Source: Candidatus Gastranaerophilales bacterium (GTDB taxonomy: Bacteria; Cyanobacteriota; Vampirovibrionia; Gastranaerophilales; Gastranaerophilaceae). From it: a DNA stretch of 35,846 bases. The notes beneath the pieces were generated by a model. That model ran no database searches and was not told where the DNA came from. It saw only the letters and a list, made by a program, of their open reading frames with translations. The stretch is taken from positions 1 to 35,846 of the forward strand of contig QAMI01000041.1 of assembly GCA_003150395.1 (NCBI GenBank), in the 5' to 3' direction. The translations under genes were made by a program, and so were the position numbers. This document shows positions 6,502-14,548 of the stretch, piece after piece (within the stretch, counting starts at the first letter, position 1; the number at the start of each line of letters is the position of its first letter).

Positions 6502-9093
6502 TTATTTTGGTTTAACTACAGAATAAACATAGTTATTATTAAAATATTTGTTTGCAACTTCGATTATATCAGATTCTGTAACGGAATTAATTAGCTTTAT
6601 GTATTCATCTTTAAATTCATATCCGCGGCCTGTGATTTCGAACCAGCCCAGATTTGATGCTTTTTCAAGATTAGTTTCAAGCGAAATTATGTAATTGCCG
6701 ATTAATTTGTCTTTGGCTTCTTTTAACTCCTTGCTGCCGACAAACTCTTTTTTAAGCCTGAAAACTTCTTCTAAAAGTTTGGTCTTAGCACAATCAAGAT
6801 TTTGCGGATTTGTACCTATGTAGACAACAAAAGCTCCTTTTAAAATATTCGGTCCGTAGCTTGAACCAAGCTGGTAAGCAAGTCCTTCTTGATCTCTAAT
6901 GTTTTTAAAAAGTCTTGAGCTCATGCCTGCACCAAGAAGCGAATCTATAACTTGCAAAGCGGCATAATCTTTTTTATTGAGTACACCCGGAGTCTGCCAG
7001 GCAATAAAAATCCAGTCAGTTTTTGTTTCAGGCATAATTTTCACAGCTTCCTTCTGGGATGTAATACAGCCTATTTCCTGTGAGTGCATATTGTAGTCAA
7101 AAGTTTCGCCTTTTTTATCTGCAAAAATTTTGGTAAAATCTTTTATCACTTTTTCGTTATCGACATTCCCGTTAACTGAAATAACAACGTTTTGCGGGGC
7201 GAAAATTTGATTATAGTAATCCACCAAATCTTTATGAGTTATTTTCGGATAAGTTTTTTCAAAAATCTTGCTTGTGTATGAATAAGGCGAACCTTCAAAA
7301 ATCAAATCTTTATAATTTTCAATTGCCACCTGAAGCGGAATATCGCGGTTGCGTTTGATTTTACTAAGCTTTTCAGTTCGGGCTTTTTCAATTTCGTAAT
7401 CGTCAAAAGTCGCGTTGTTAATAACTTCGTTCAGGATTTCGATTGTCTTGTCATATTCGGGTTTAGTCGTCAAAACATCAACTGAAAATGCATCAGCTCT
7501 GACAGAAGGTTCAATTTTTATGCCGTTGTCTTCCAGGACGCGTGCAAGCTCGGTTGGTGAATACTTTCTTGTACCTTTCATCATAACATCTGCGGTTAAA
7601 ACTGATGTGCCCGGGATTTTGTCCAAGAAAGTTCCGCCTTTTGCATAAATACTTATTGCAATGATTTCGTTAACATCATTTGGAGTAATTAACAAATCCA
7701 CGCCGTTTGAAAGTTTGTATTTTTTTGTTTGTGAATTTTCACTGACGAGCTTTGCCGGCTGAACTTCCTTTGTTGGAAGTTTTGAGGAAATATTAACCTC
7801 CTTTGAAGTTTCGGGAAGCACAATCGAAACAGCCGATTTGTCAACACCCAGGTATTTGTTTGCAACTCGCTTAACCTCCTCTGGCGTTACTTTTTTAATT
7901 TCTTCAAGGTAATTTTTATAATATTTTATGTCATTTGCAGTTACCATTGTATAGCCGATTTCCTGCGCAATATTTGAGATAGATTCTCTTGCATAATAAG
8001 TGTCACGCTCGATTATATTTTTAGCTAAGGCGACCTGCGCCGGGGTTACGCCATTTTTTTGAATATTTGCTATTTCTTCAAAGATTGCATCTTCAAGTTT
8101 TTTCTCGTTTCCTGGTGTAAAATTAGCGGAAACATAGAAAATACCGTCATCTCTAAAACCGGCATTTGACGCACCAATCGAAAACGCAAGCTGTTTCTGG
8201 TCTTTAATATTTCGATAAAAAACAGACGAACGTCCGTCGCCTAGGATTGTTGACAAAACATCAAGCGCGTACGAGTCATTGTTTGTTATTTTTACACCGC
8301 GGAAACCAATCAGCATATAGCCTGACTGAGACGGGAGATAAGCAGTTTTGCGAGCCTGAGCCGTAAGAGGTTTTTCCAGTGCAAACTCTTCTTTTGAAAC
8401 TTTTTTGTAATCACAGTTAAAGTCTTTTTTAACAAGCTCCAATGCATGTTCAGTGTCAACATCTCCGACAATTACAGTAACCATATTTGACGGCACATAA
8501 AAGCTATTGTAATAATTCAAAATTTCATCACGGTGAATTGTACTGATAATATCACGTGTTCCGATAACTTTACGCCTGTATGGATGGGTTGTATAAAGCA
8601 TTGAAATCAAATTTTCATAAACAACATTTTGCGGCGTTGTTTCATCTTTTGAAATTTCTTCAATTACAACTTTACGCTCTTTTTCAAGCTCTTTTCGCGG
8701 AACAAGCGGATTTAAAAGCATATCAGCATGAAGTTCCATTGCAAGGTCAAAATAATTTGAGGGAATTGTTATATAATAATGCGTAAAATCTTTACTTGTT
8801 GCTGCATTTGTAAGTGCTCCTTTTGTTTCAAGGATTTTGTCGAATTCTCCCGGCGCGTGGTTTGTAGAACCTTTAAAGAATAAGTGTTCCAAAAAATGAG
8901 AAACCCCGTTATTTTTGTCATTTTCATTAATTGAGCCTGTTTTAATCCAGGTATCAACTGTTACAATCGGATTTGTACGAACTTCTTTAATAATAACAGT
9001 CTGTCCGTTATCAAGATTAAAAATCTCAGCTTCTTTGGCTATAACCGAAGTCCCAATTACCAAAGCCATGAAAACAAAAAGAAATTTTTTCAT
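6502..9093 (-). CDS. Exported M16 (insulinase/pitrilysin) zinc peptidase, two-repeat form
   Basis: The 863-residue product has a signal peptide ending near V-I-A-K, then two M16 halves. The first half holds the inverted zinc motif HFLEH (about residue 66-70) and the downstream ligand Glu in KVVIEE about 76 residues later, so it should be catalytic. The second half lacks the zinc motif but has GAGMSSRLFKNIRDQEGLAY, the Arg/Tyr segment that closes the active site in the family. The length matches fused M16B-type peptidases. Two adjacent ATGs exist, at 9096 and 9093. The GAGGG ribosome binding site is only 2 nt from the first and 5 nt from the second, so 9093 is preferred. It probably degrades or processes peptides outside the cytoplasm. 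The substrate cannot be read from the sequence. Confidence 0.93.
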   Translation of the reverse strand: MKKFLFVFMALVIGTSVIAKEAEIFNLDNGQTVIIKEVRTNPIVTVDTWIKTGSINENDKNNGVSHFLEHLFFKGSTNHAPGEFDKILETKGALTNAATSKDFTHYYITIPSNYFDLAMELHADMLLNPLVPRKELEKERKVVIEEISKDETTPQNVVYENLISMLYTTHPYRRKVIGTRDIISTIHRDEILNYYNSFYVPSNMVTVIVGDVDTEHALELVKKDFNCDYKKVSKEEFALEKPLTAQARKTAYLPSQSGYMLIGFRGVKITNNDSYALDVLSTILGDGRSSVFYRNIKDQKQLAFSIGASNAGFRDDGIFYVSANFTPGNEKKLEDAIFEEIANIQKNGVTPAQVALAKNIIERDTYYARESISNIAQEIGYTMVTANDIKYYKNYLEEIKKVTPEEVKRVANKYLGVDKSAVSIVLPETSKEVNISSKLPTKEVQPAKLVSENSQTKKYKLSNGVDLLITPNDVNEIIAISIYAKGGTFLDKIPGTSVLTADVMMKGTRKYSPTELARVLEDNGIKIEPSVRADAFSVDVLTTKPEYDKTIEILNEVINNATFDDYEIEKARTEKLSKIKRNRDIPLQVAIENYKDLIFEGSPYSYTSKIFEKTYPKITHKDLVDYYNQIFAPQNVVISVNGNVDNEKVIKDFTKIFADKKGETFDYNMHSQEIGCITSQKEAVKIMPETKTDWIFIAWQTPGVLNKKDYAALQVIDSLLGAGMSSRLFKNIRDQEGLAYQLGSSYGPNILKGAFVVYIGTNPQNLDCAKTKLLEEVFRLKKEFVGSKELKEAKDKLIGNYIISLETNLEKASNLGWFEITGRGYEFKDEYIKLINSVTESDIIEVANKYFNNNYVYSVVKPK

Positions 9094-9129
9094 CATATCC
9101 CTCTTTTCAATTACTCATTATCAAATTTT

Positions 9130-9138
9130 ATTATATCA
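9130..9138 (-). promoter_or_regulatory. Extended -10 promoter of the M16 peptidase gene
   Basis: On the minus strand TGATATAAT is a perfect TATAAT with the TGn extension, about 35 nt upstream of the start codon. No good -35 box is present, as is typical of extended -10 promoters. It suggests the peptidase gene can be transcribed independently of mutS. Confidence 0.5.
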
Positions 9139-9192
9139 TAAACCCTAATTTTTAAAAAATTAGACATCCGGAATATTGACAAAAATGTAAAC

Positions 9193-11778
9193 TTATTCAC
9201 TGACATTAAACAAATTCAATTGCGGAACTTCAAGTTCTGTACTGTCAGATTTTTTGCGTGTCGCAAGATTGTTTGAAAAATCTTTCTGCATTTTTACCAT
9301 TAAATCCTGTGAACGTTTTATCACAGCACCTGGCAAGCCGGCCATTTTCGCAACCTGAATACCGTAGCTTTTGCTTGCTCCGCCCTGAACAATTTTTCGT
9401 AAGAATTCAATTTCGCCGTTTTCTTCGGTTACAGTAATTCTGTAATTTTTAATCTGCGGGTAAGTTTTTGTCATTACGTTTAATTCGTGGTAGTGAGTTG
9501 CAAAGATACATCTTGCTTTTACTTTTGTTGCAATGTATTCAGCAACCGACCAGGCGATTGCCACGCCGTCGTAAGTACTTGTGCCGCGGCCGATTTCATC
9601 AAGAAGAATGAAACTTTTATCTGTAGCAGAATTCAAAATATATGCAGTTTCTATCATTTCAACCATAAAAGTTGACTGGCCTAAAGTTAAATCATCAGAA
9701 GCCCCTACACGCGTGAAGATTTTATCAATAACACCAAGTTTCAGATAATCTGCCGGAACCCAGGAACCTATTTGCGCTAACAACGCAATCAGTGCATTTT
9801 GACGCATGTAAGTTGACTTACCGGCCATGTTCGGCCCTGTTAAAATCATAAACTGAGTTTTGTCCGTCGTATTGCTTTGAAGTTCCAAATCATTTGCAAC
9901 ATACTCACCCAATGGAAGAATTTTCTCCAAAACCGGATGGCGTCCGTTTCTTACAATAAAGTCGCCAGACTCATCAATTTCAGGCTTGCAAAAATTATTC
10001 TCAACAGCAGTCTGTGCTAATGATGAAAGAACATCGGCTTTAGCAACACAATCTGCAATTTCTCTGATTTTTGTAACGAATTCTTTTGAATATTCTCTGA
10101 AATCTGTGAACATTTTATATTCGAGTTCAGTTGCCTTAAATCTTGCAGATAAAACATCATCTTCGTGTTTTTTGAGTTCTTCTGTAATATATCGCTCCGC
10201 ACCGGTTAAGGTTTGTTTGCGAACATAATTTTCAGGAATCATGTTCCTGTAAGAATTTGTAATTTCAATAAAATAACCAAAAACTTTGTTTTCACCGACT
10301 TTTAAAGATTTGATACCGGTTTTTTCGCGTTCACGTTCTGCAAAATTGATGAGCCATTCCTCTCCGTTTGTCAGCAAATCACGGTAGTAATCCAATTCCC
10401 CGGAAACGCCCTCGTTTATGATGCCCCCCTCTTTAATAACCATCGGAGCATCTTCCTTAATTGTGCGGCCAATTAATTCGGTATAGGCTTTAATTTCTTC
10501 TTCGTAATCCGTTACTCCTGCAAACGGATTATTCTCAAGAGAGCTTGAAATTTCAATTAGTTCCGGAAGCATTTCCAGAGAGGCTTTTAAACTCAAAAAG
10601 TCTTTCGGATTAGCCGAATTGTTGCTTAATCTGGTTGAAAGTCTTTGAATATCATAAATTTTTTCAAGTACTTCAATAAGCGAAACACGTGTTGAAGATT
10701 GTTCAACAAGTTCAGACACAGCTCTTTGGCGAACCATAATATCATGAACCCTTTTAAGCGGCTGGCAAATCCAGTTTCTCAAAAGTCTTGCGCCCATGTT
10801 TGTTTTTGTCTGGTCAATCGCCCAGAGAAGAGAGCCGTATTTATTTTTTTCGCGCATGGTTTCGACAAGTTCAAGATTTTTACGCGTTCCTGCGTCCAAA
10901 ATCATGTACTCTGAAAGTTCATAAGCTTCAATACGCTCAATTTTAGGAACATTCTCCTTCATGCTTTCCCAAACATAAGCTAATAGAGCACCAGCGGCAC
11001 GGAAACCTAGCTTGCATTTGTCATATCCGAAAGCAGTTAAAGAGGCCGGTGTGAAAACAGCTTTTAAATTTGAATCTGACATTGAAAAGTCAAAAACGCT
11101 TGCCGGAATTTTTGAACAGTTATAAGTTTTTACAATACCATCAGGCAAATCAGCTCTTTCTTCGGGAACTATTTGGAAAGGTTTGATTTCGCCGCGGATT
11201 GCAGGAGCAACGATTTCAGCAGGTGAAATTCTCGCGAGTTCCGACATTAAAAGGTTCAAAGGCGCCTGAGTTACTTTGAATTCACCTGTAGAAATATCAG
11301 AATATGCAAATCCATAAATATCTGACTTTTCATCCTTAAACATGGCCGCAATATAGTTATTGGTATTTTGTTTTAGAAAATCACTCTCGGTAAGAGTTCC
11401 TGAGGTAATAATTCTTGTAACGCCGCGTTTAACAAGGCCTTTAGCAAATTTAGGGTCTTCAAGCTGGTCACAAAGAGCGACTCTGATATTTTTTTGCACA
11501 AGTTTTTCAAGGTAACCGTTTATGGCTTTAAAAGGAATCCCCGCAAGAGGAACTCTGCCGTAAACAGCTCCGGCATCACGCCCTGTTAATGTGAGTTCCA
11601 ATTCTTTTGAAAGAAGAACAGCGTCTTCAAAAAAAGTTTCGTAAAAATCTCCCAGGCGGTACAAAAGAACCGCGCCAGGATTTTGACGCTTAATTTGCAT
11701 GTACTGCTGCATAACAGGCGTCAAGTCCTCTATCTTTACATCCCATGAATTTATTTGATTGATTTCTGATTTTGACAT
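9193..11778 (-). CDS. mutS: DNA mismatch repair ATPase MutS
   Basis: The 861-residue product recognises base mismatches and small loops and recruits the downstream repair machinery. The N-terminal mismatch-binding motif G-D-F-Y-E is at residues 43-47, with Phe45 and Glu47 in the wedge positions. The ATPase has Walker A GPNMAGKST (648-656), Walker B ILLDE (724-728) with the GRGTST signature, and the ATHYHEL histidine motif. The length is close to E. coli MutS (853). It ends in NLFNVSE, and there is no neighbouring mutL. The gene is divergent from a small membrane-protein gene, with back-to-back -10 boxes. Its leader is only a few bases long and no ribosome binding site is evident. Confidence 0.98.
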   Translation of the reverse strand: MSKSEINQINSWDVKIEDLTPVMQQYMQIKRQNPGAVLLYRLGDFYETFFEDAVLLSKELELTLTGRDAGAVYGRVPLAGIPFKAINGYLEKLVQKNIRVALCDQLEDPKFAKGLVKRGVTRIITSGTLTESDFLKQNTNNYIAAMFKDEKSDIYGFAYSDISTGEFKVTQAPLNLLMSELARISPAEIVAPAIRGEIKPFQIVPEERADLPDGIVKTYNCSKIPASVFDFSMSDSNLKAVFTPASLTAFGYDKCKLGFRAAGALLAYVWESMKENVPKIERIEAYELSEYMILDAGTRKNLELVETMREKNKYGSLLWAIDQTKTNMGARLLRNWICQPLKRVHDIMVRQRAVSELVEQSSTRVSLIEVLEKIYDIQRLSTRLSNNSANPKDFLSLKASLEMLPELIEISSSLENNPFAGVTDYEEEIKAYTELIGRTIKEDAPMVIKEGGIINEGVSGELDYYRDLLTNGEEWLINFAEREREKTGIKSLKVGENKVFGYFIEITNSYRNMIPENYVRKQTLTGAERYITEELKKHEDDVLSARFKATELEYKMFTDFREYSKEFVTKIREIADCVAKADVLSSLAQTAVENNFCKPEIDESGDFIVRNGRHPVLEKILPLGEYVANDLELQSNTTDKTQFMILTGPNMAGKSTYMRQNALIALLAQIGSWVPADYLKLGVIDKIFTRVGASDDLTLGQSTFMVEMIETAYILNSATDKSFILLDEIGRGTSTYDGVAIAWSVAEYIATKVKARCIFATHYHELNVMTKTYPQIKNYRITVTEENGEIEFLRKIVQGGASKSYGIQVAKMAGLPGAVIKRSQDLMVKMQKDFSNNLATRKKSDSTELEVPQLNLFNVSE

Positions 11779-11787
11779 AGCTATAAT
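11759..11787 (+). promoter_or_regulatory. Predicted promoter of the 11818 membrane-protein gene, inside the mutS 5' end
   Basis: TTGATT (11759-11764) and TATAAT (11782-11787) are separated by 17 nt. The -35 lies within the first codons of mutS on the other strand. The predicted start near 11794 gives a short leader with an AAGGA ribosome binding site before the ATG at 11818. Confidence 0.6.
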
Positions 11788-11790
11788 CAG

Positions 11791-11799
11791 ATTATAACA
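11791..11799 (-). promoter_or_regulatory. Extended -10 promoter of mutS
   Basis: On the minus strand TGTTATAAT is a perfect TATAAT with the TGn extension. It ends 12 nt before the mutS ATG, so the transcript would have almost no leader. It forms a dyad with the plus-strand TATAAT at 11782-11787, with only CAG between the boxes, so the two promoters probably compete. Confidence 0.5.
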
Positions 11800-11817
11800 T
11801 GAAATAAGGAAATCAAC

Positions 11818-12417
11818 ATGGGTTGCTTAAAAAATATTTGCATGGCAATTTTACTGGCACTGGCATTTATCGGTTTTATGTCGCTCGGCGGCGGAAGATT
11901 AGTCGGCGATATTGTTGATAACTTTATCAACCCTCCCAAAGACGAGTTAATAAAAAGAGCAGAAAAAGTCGGAGATTTTTCCAAAATTAACGATGAGTTT
12001 GAGCTGGAAAGAGCTGCGGGCATGCTAGGATATAACGGTGTTGTTGCAGAACACAAGGCTTCAGGTCAAAAGCTTCTTGTCATTGACACAAACAACAAAC
12101 CCATTTTAACAAAAGAAGATATTAAATCAGAAAATATTGAAGAAAAACTCTTAAACCTGACAAAAAAAGTTAAATATCAAACTTTCCAGGTTGAAGAATT
12201 AAAAGTTACAAAACGGGGAACGATGAACTCATACGGAAAAGAAGCCCCATATGTCCGCTTTGAAGCCCGCCCCAAAAAACTTCCTATAGGAGATGTTGCA
12301 GGAATAATTTCTGTTGCCGAAAACAAAGAAGGCGAACAGAGATTACTAATTTCTGCCAATGAAAAAAAGAAATATTCCCAATTAATATCGGATGAATTTT
12401 TCAAAGCTGTTAAATAA
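11818..12417 (+). CDS. Membrane-anchored protein of unknown function
   Basis: The 199-residue product starts with one hydrophobic segment (about residues 7-25) followed by a soluble domain, so it is probably a signal-anchored inner-membrane protein with the domain outside the cytoplasm. The soluble part has a short acidic/basic helical region (DELIKRAEKVGDFSKINDEF). After it comes a mixed domain with DTNNKPILTKEDI and VAGIISVAENKEGEQRLLIS. I recognise no catalytic motif. AAGGA is a good ribosome binding site for the ATG used. The gene is divergent from mutS, and only 12 nt separate its stop from the end of the convergent gene. Confidence 0.75.
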   Translation: MGCLKNICMAILLALAFIGFMSLGGGRLVGDIVDNFINPPKDELIKRAEKVGDFSKINDEFELERAAGMLGYNGVVAEHKASGQKLLVIDTNNKPILTKEDIKSENIEEKLLNLTKKVKYQTFQVEELKVTKRGTMNSYGKEAPYVRFEARPKKLPIGDVAGIISVAENKEGEQRLLISANEKKKYSQLISDEFFKAVK

Positions 12418-12429
12418 ATTGAATTTTAT

Positions 12430-12699
12430 TTACCATTTCATTGCTTTTTTAAAAACAATCCATCCTGCCCCAACTGCTGCTGCGCCAATCGCAAAAAAGA
12501 CTGATAAAGGAGTTTTTCTTTTATTTTCGAATTTATGCTCGCTTTGCTTCTGATAAATATCATGAGAAAGTTTCTGAAACTGCATTTCAGCCTCTTTATC
12601 TGAAAAAAGCTGAGGTTTGTGCAGAGCATTTGGCGGCGTAAGTACCCCAACATTAGGTTTGCTATTCAAAACAAGATTATTTTCTACACCATTTACCAT
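12430..12699 (-). CDS. Small protein with C-terminal membrane segment, unknown function
   Basis: The 89-residue product has a soluble N-terminal two thirds with a charged helix (about residues 34-60). It ends in a single hydrophobic segment, VFFAIGAAAVGAGWIVFK (about residues 67-84), and a short basic tail. This fits a tail-anchored or small single-pass membrane protein. No ribosome binding site is clear before the ATG, but TATATAA a few bases upstream could be part of a promoter for a nearly leaderless message. The Gly/Ala-rich segment resembles those of the unrelated unknown protein at 15878. The function is unknown. Confidence 0.55.
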   Translation of the reverse strand: MVNGVENNLVLNSKPNVGVLTPPNALHKPQLFSDKEAEMQFQKLSHDIYQKQSEHKFENKRKTPLSVFFAIGAAAVGAGWIVFKKAMKW

Positions 12700-12765
12700 A
12701 TTTATATAAAAACATGAACAATAAAAAAATTGCGCAGAAATTTAATAAAAATTACATTATGCTTC

Positions 12766-12808
12766 TTGACATTTTTTTCGTGATAATATAAACTAAGAAT
12801 TATTATCA
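12766..12808 (+). promoter_or_regulatory. Promoter and candidate PerR/Fur operator upstream of perR
   Basis: TTGACA (12766-12771) is a perfect -35, and TATAAA (12787-12792) follows at 15 nt. The inverted repeat TGATAATA (12781-12788) and TATTATCA (12801-12808), with 12 bases between arms, brackets the -10 and the likely transcript start. This resembles the TATAAT/ATTATA-type sites bound by Fur-family repressors, so PerR may repress its own operon. Binding is inferred. Confidence 0.55.
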
Positions 12809-12824
12809 GTTATAAGCAGAAAAT

Positions 12825-13214
12825 ATGAATTATTCTAAACAAAGGGAAGTAATATTAAACACATTAAAAGAAAATGTTGTCCACCCGACAGCAGAATATT
12901 TGTGGGAAAAAGTTAAAGAAAAAGATTCTAAAATCAGCCTTGCGACTTTATACAGAAACTTAAACCAGCTATCAGAAAACGGAATAATAAAAAAAATTGA
13001 TGGACTTGAAACTTCATCGCATTTCGACCATAATACTCATGAGCATTATCATTTTATATGCACGAAATGCAAACGGGTCTTTGACATTGCGGCAGAAGTC
13101 GCACCTGATTTAATAAAAAAAACACAATTAAGCACAGGATTTACAATCCAAAATCATGATATTGTTTTTTCAGGTATCTGCAAGGATTGTAACAATAACA
13201 GTAAAGGAGAATAA
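12825..13214 (+). CDS. perR: PerR-type peroxide-sensing repressor (Fur family)
   Basis: The 129-residue product has the Fur-family winged helix (LATLYRNLNQLSENGIIKKI) and a C-terminal dimer and metal domain. All five regulatory metal ligands of B. subtilis PerR align with exact spacing: H20, D68, H74, H76 and D87 (PerR H37, D85, H91, H93, D104). Asp at the last position separates PerR from Fur, which has Glu there. Two CxxC pairs (C79/C82 and C119/C122) form the structural zinc site. It should repress peroxide-defence genes until metal-catalysed histidine oxidation releases it. It is the first gene of an island with rubredoxin, rubrerythrins and a flavodiiron protein, its expected targets. 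An inverted repeat overlaps its own promoter. Confidence 0.93.
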   Translation: MNYSKQREVILNTLKENVVHPTAEYLWEKVKEKDSKISLATLYRNLNQLSENGIIKKIDGLETSSHFDHNTHEHYHFICTKCKRVFDIAAEVAPDLIKKTQLSTGFTIQNHDIVFSGICKDCNNNSKGE

Positions 13215-13215
13215 T

Positions 13216-13353
13216 ATGGAAAAATTTGTATGTACTGTATGCGGATATGTTTATGATCCGGCAGAAAACGACAACGTTGCTTTTGAAAATTTGCCGGAGG
13301 ATTATGCTTGCCCGTTGTGCGGTGTTGGCAAAGACATGTTTGAAAAAGAATAA
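13216..13353 (+). CDS. Rubredoxin
   Basis: The 45-residue electron-transfer protein has two knuckles, CTVCGY (C6, C9) and CPLCGVG (C36, C39), which bind one iron. It matches the short rubredoxin type: about seven residues of the usual 52-54 are missing between the YDPAE and FENLPEDYACP segments. The ATG at 13216 lies directly after the perR stop codon and has AAAGGAG as ribosome binding site. An in-frame upstream start inside perR is not needed. It is the likely electron donor to the rubrerythrins and the flavodiiron protein encoded downstream in the same direction. Confidence 0.95.
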   Translation: MEKFVCTVCGYVYDPAENDNVAFENLPEDYACPLCGVGKDMFEKE

Positions 13354-13368
13354 TTGAAAGGAATTAAG

Positions 13369-13908
13369 ATGGATTTAAAAGGCTCAAAAACCGAAAAAAA
13401 TCTTATGGCAGCATTTGCCGGAGAATCACAAGCTAGAAATAAATATACCTACTATGCTTCTCAGGCCAAAAAAGAAGGGTTTGTGCAAATCAGCAGGATT
13501 TTTGAAGAAACCGCAAATAATGAAAAAGAGCACGCAAAATTATGGTTTAAAGCGCTTCACGGAGAAAAAATTCCTGACACATTAACAAATCTACAAGATG
13601 CTGCAGACGGAGAAAATTATGAATGGACCGATATGTACGCACAATTTGCCCGCGAAGCAAAAGAAGAAGGTTTTGAACAATTAGCAATTCTTTTTGAAAT
13701 GGTTGGCAAAATTGAAAAGGAGCATGAAGACCGTTACAGAAAATTGTTAGAAGCCGTTAAGAATGGAACAGTCTTTGAAAAATCAGAAGAAGTTGTTTGG
13801 GAATGCGGCAATTGCGGACACGTTATTAAAGGTGAAAAAGCACCACAACTATGCCCTGTTTGTAAACATCCGCAAGCTTATTTCTTTATCAAAGCTAAAA
13901 ATTATTAA
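13369..13908 (+). CDS. Rubrerythrin (canonical)
   Basis: The 179-residue product reduces hydrogen peroxide to water at a di-iron centre, using electrons from rubredoxin. The four-helix domain keeps every ligand of the Desulfovibrio protein: E19, E52, H55, E82, E85 (the redox-switching Glu97 equivalent), E116 and H119. The C-terminal rubredoxin-like domain has CGNCG and CPVCKHP. The ATG at 13369 is chosen because AAAGGA precedes it. A TTG at 13354 lies only one base after the rubredoxin stop and has no ribosome binding site of its own. A hairpin terminator follows the gene, so the second rubrerythrin may be transcribed at a lower level or separately. Confidence 0.96.
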   Translation: MDLKGSKTEKNLMAAFAGESQARNKYTYYASQAKKEGFVQISRIFEETANNEKEHAKLWFKALHGEKIPDTLTNLQDAADGENYEWTDMYAQFAREAKEEGFEQLAILFEMVGKIEKEHEDRYRKLLEAVKNGTVFEKSEEVVWECGNCGHVIKGEKAPQLCPVCKHPQAYFFIKAKNY

Positions 13909-13913
13909 TCCGA

Positions 13914-13941
13914 AAAAGGCTTTGCTTTGGCAAAGCCTTTT
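13914..13941 (+). terminator. Intrinsic terminator after the first rubrerythrin gene
   Basis: GGCTTTGC (13918-13925) pairs with GCAAAGCC (13930-13937) around a TTTG loop, and the flanking AAAA and TTTT extend the stem. The T tract is short, so read-through into the next rubrerythrin gene is likely. Confidence 0.65.
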
Positions 13942-13986
13942 AGTTATGCTAAACTGTTAACGTAATAAATAAAAAGGGAGAAAAAC

Positions 13987-14520
13987 GTGGATATTAAAGG
14001 AAGCCAAACCGAAAACAATTTAATAAAAGCTTTTGAAATAGAAGCAAAAAGAAGAACTGAATATGATATTTATGCGTTAATAGCAAAAAAGCAAGGATTT
14101 GATGATATAAGCAGACTGCTTACGCTTTTCGCCGAGCATGAAAAAGAACATGCCAAACTTTGGTACAAATGGATTAATAATGGGAATGCCCCGACACTAA
14201 TAGAATGCCTTGAAAAAGCTTTAGCTGACGAAAAAAAGGCGATTGAAGGTTTATACGAAAATTTTGCCAAAACAGCAAAAGAAGAAGGCATTGAACACAT
14301 TGCCGGACTTTTTGAAAACATTGAAAACATCGAAAAAATCCACTATGAAAGATTACGCAAGGTAATACTAAAACTCAAAGATGATGTAAAACCAAACCCT
14401 GATGGAACTTTTAATTGGGTTTGCAGCGTCTGCGGCGGAATTTTTGTACAGAAAGAAGAACCTGATTACTGCCCTCTTTGCGTTAAAGAAGATGTTTTCT
14501 TTTATAAAAAAGGTGATTAA
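13987..14520 (+). CDS. Divergent rubrerythrin paralogue lacking the redox-switch glutamate
   Basis: The 177-residue product aligns without gaps to the neighbouring rubrerythrin over the di-iron domain. It keeps E19, E52, H55, E82, E116 and H119. Position 85 is Ala instead of Glu; in Desulfovibrio rubrerythrin this Glu97 swaps with the His when the iron is oxidised or reduced. A Glu two residues later (E87) could partly replace it. The C-terminal rubredoxin-like domain is kept (CSVCGG and CPLC) but is shorter around the second knuckle. Translation starts at GTG 13987 with AAGGGAG well placed. It probably also binds two irons, but its peroxide chemistry may be altered. It lies between the first rubrerythrin and the flavodiiron gene. 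Confidence 0.9.
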   Translation: MDIKGSQTENNLIKAFEIEAKRRTEYDIYALIAKKQGFDDISRLLTLFAEHEKEHAKLWYKWINNGNAPTLIECLEKALADEKKAIEGLYENFAKTAKEEGIEHIAGLFENIENIEKIHYERLRKVILKLKDDVKPNPDGTFNWVCSVCGGIFVQKEEPDYCPLCVKEDVFFYKKGD

Positions 14521-14548
14521 AATATATAAATAGTAAAGGAGAATTTAA

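Noticed and set aside
9140..9170. Intrinsic terminator after mutS (CTAATTTTT / AAAAATTAG)
   Set aside because: The dyad is all AT except the outer pair, has no loop to speak of and no following T tract.
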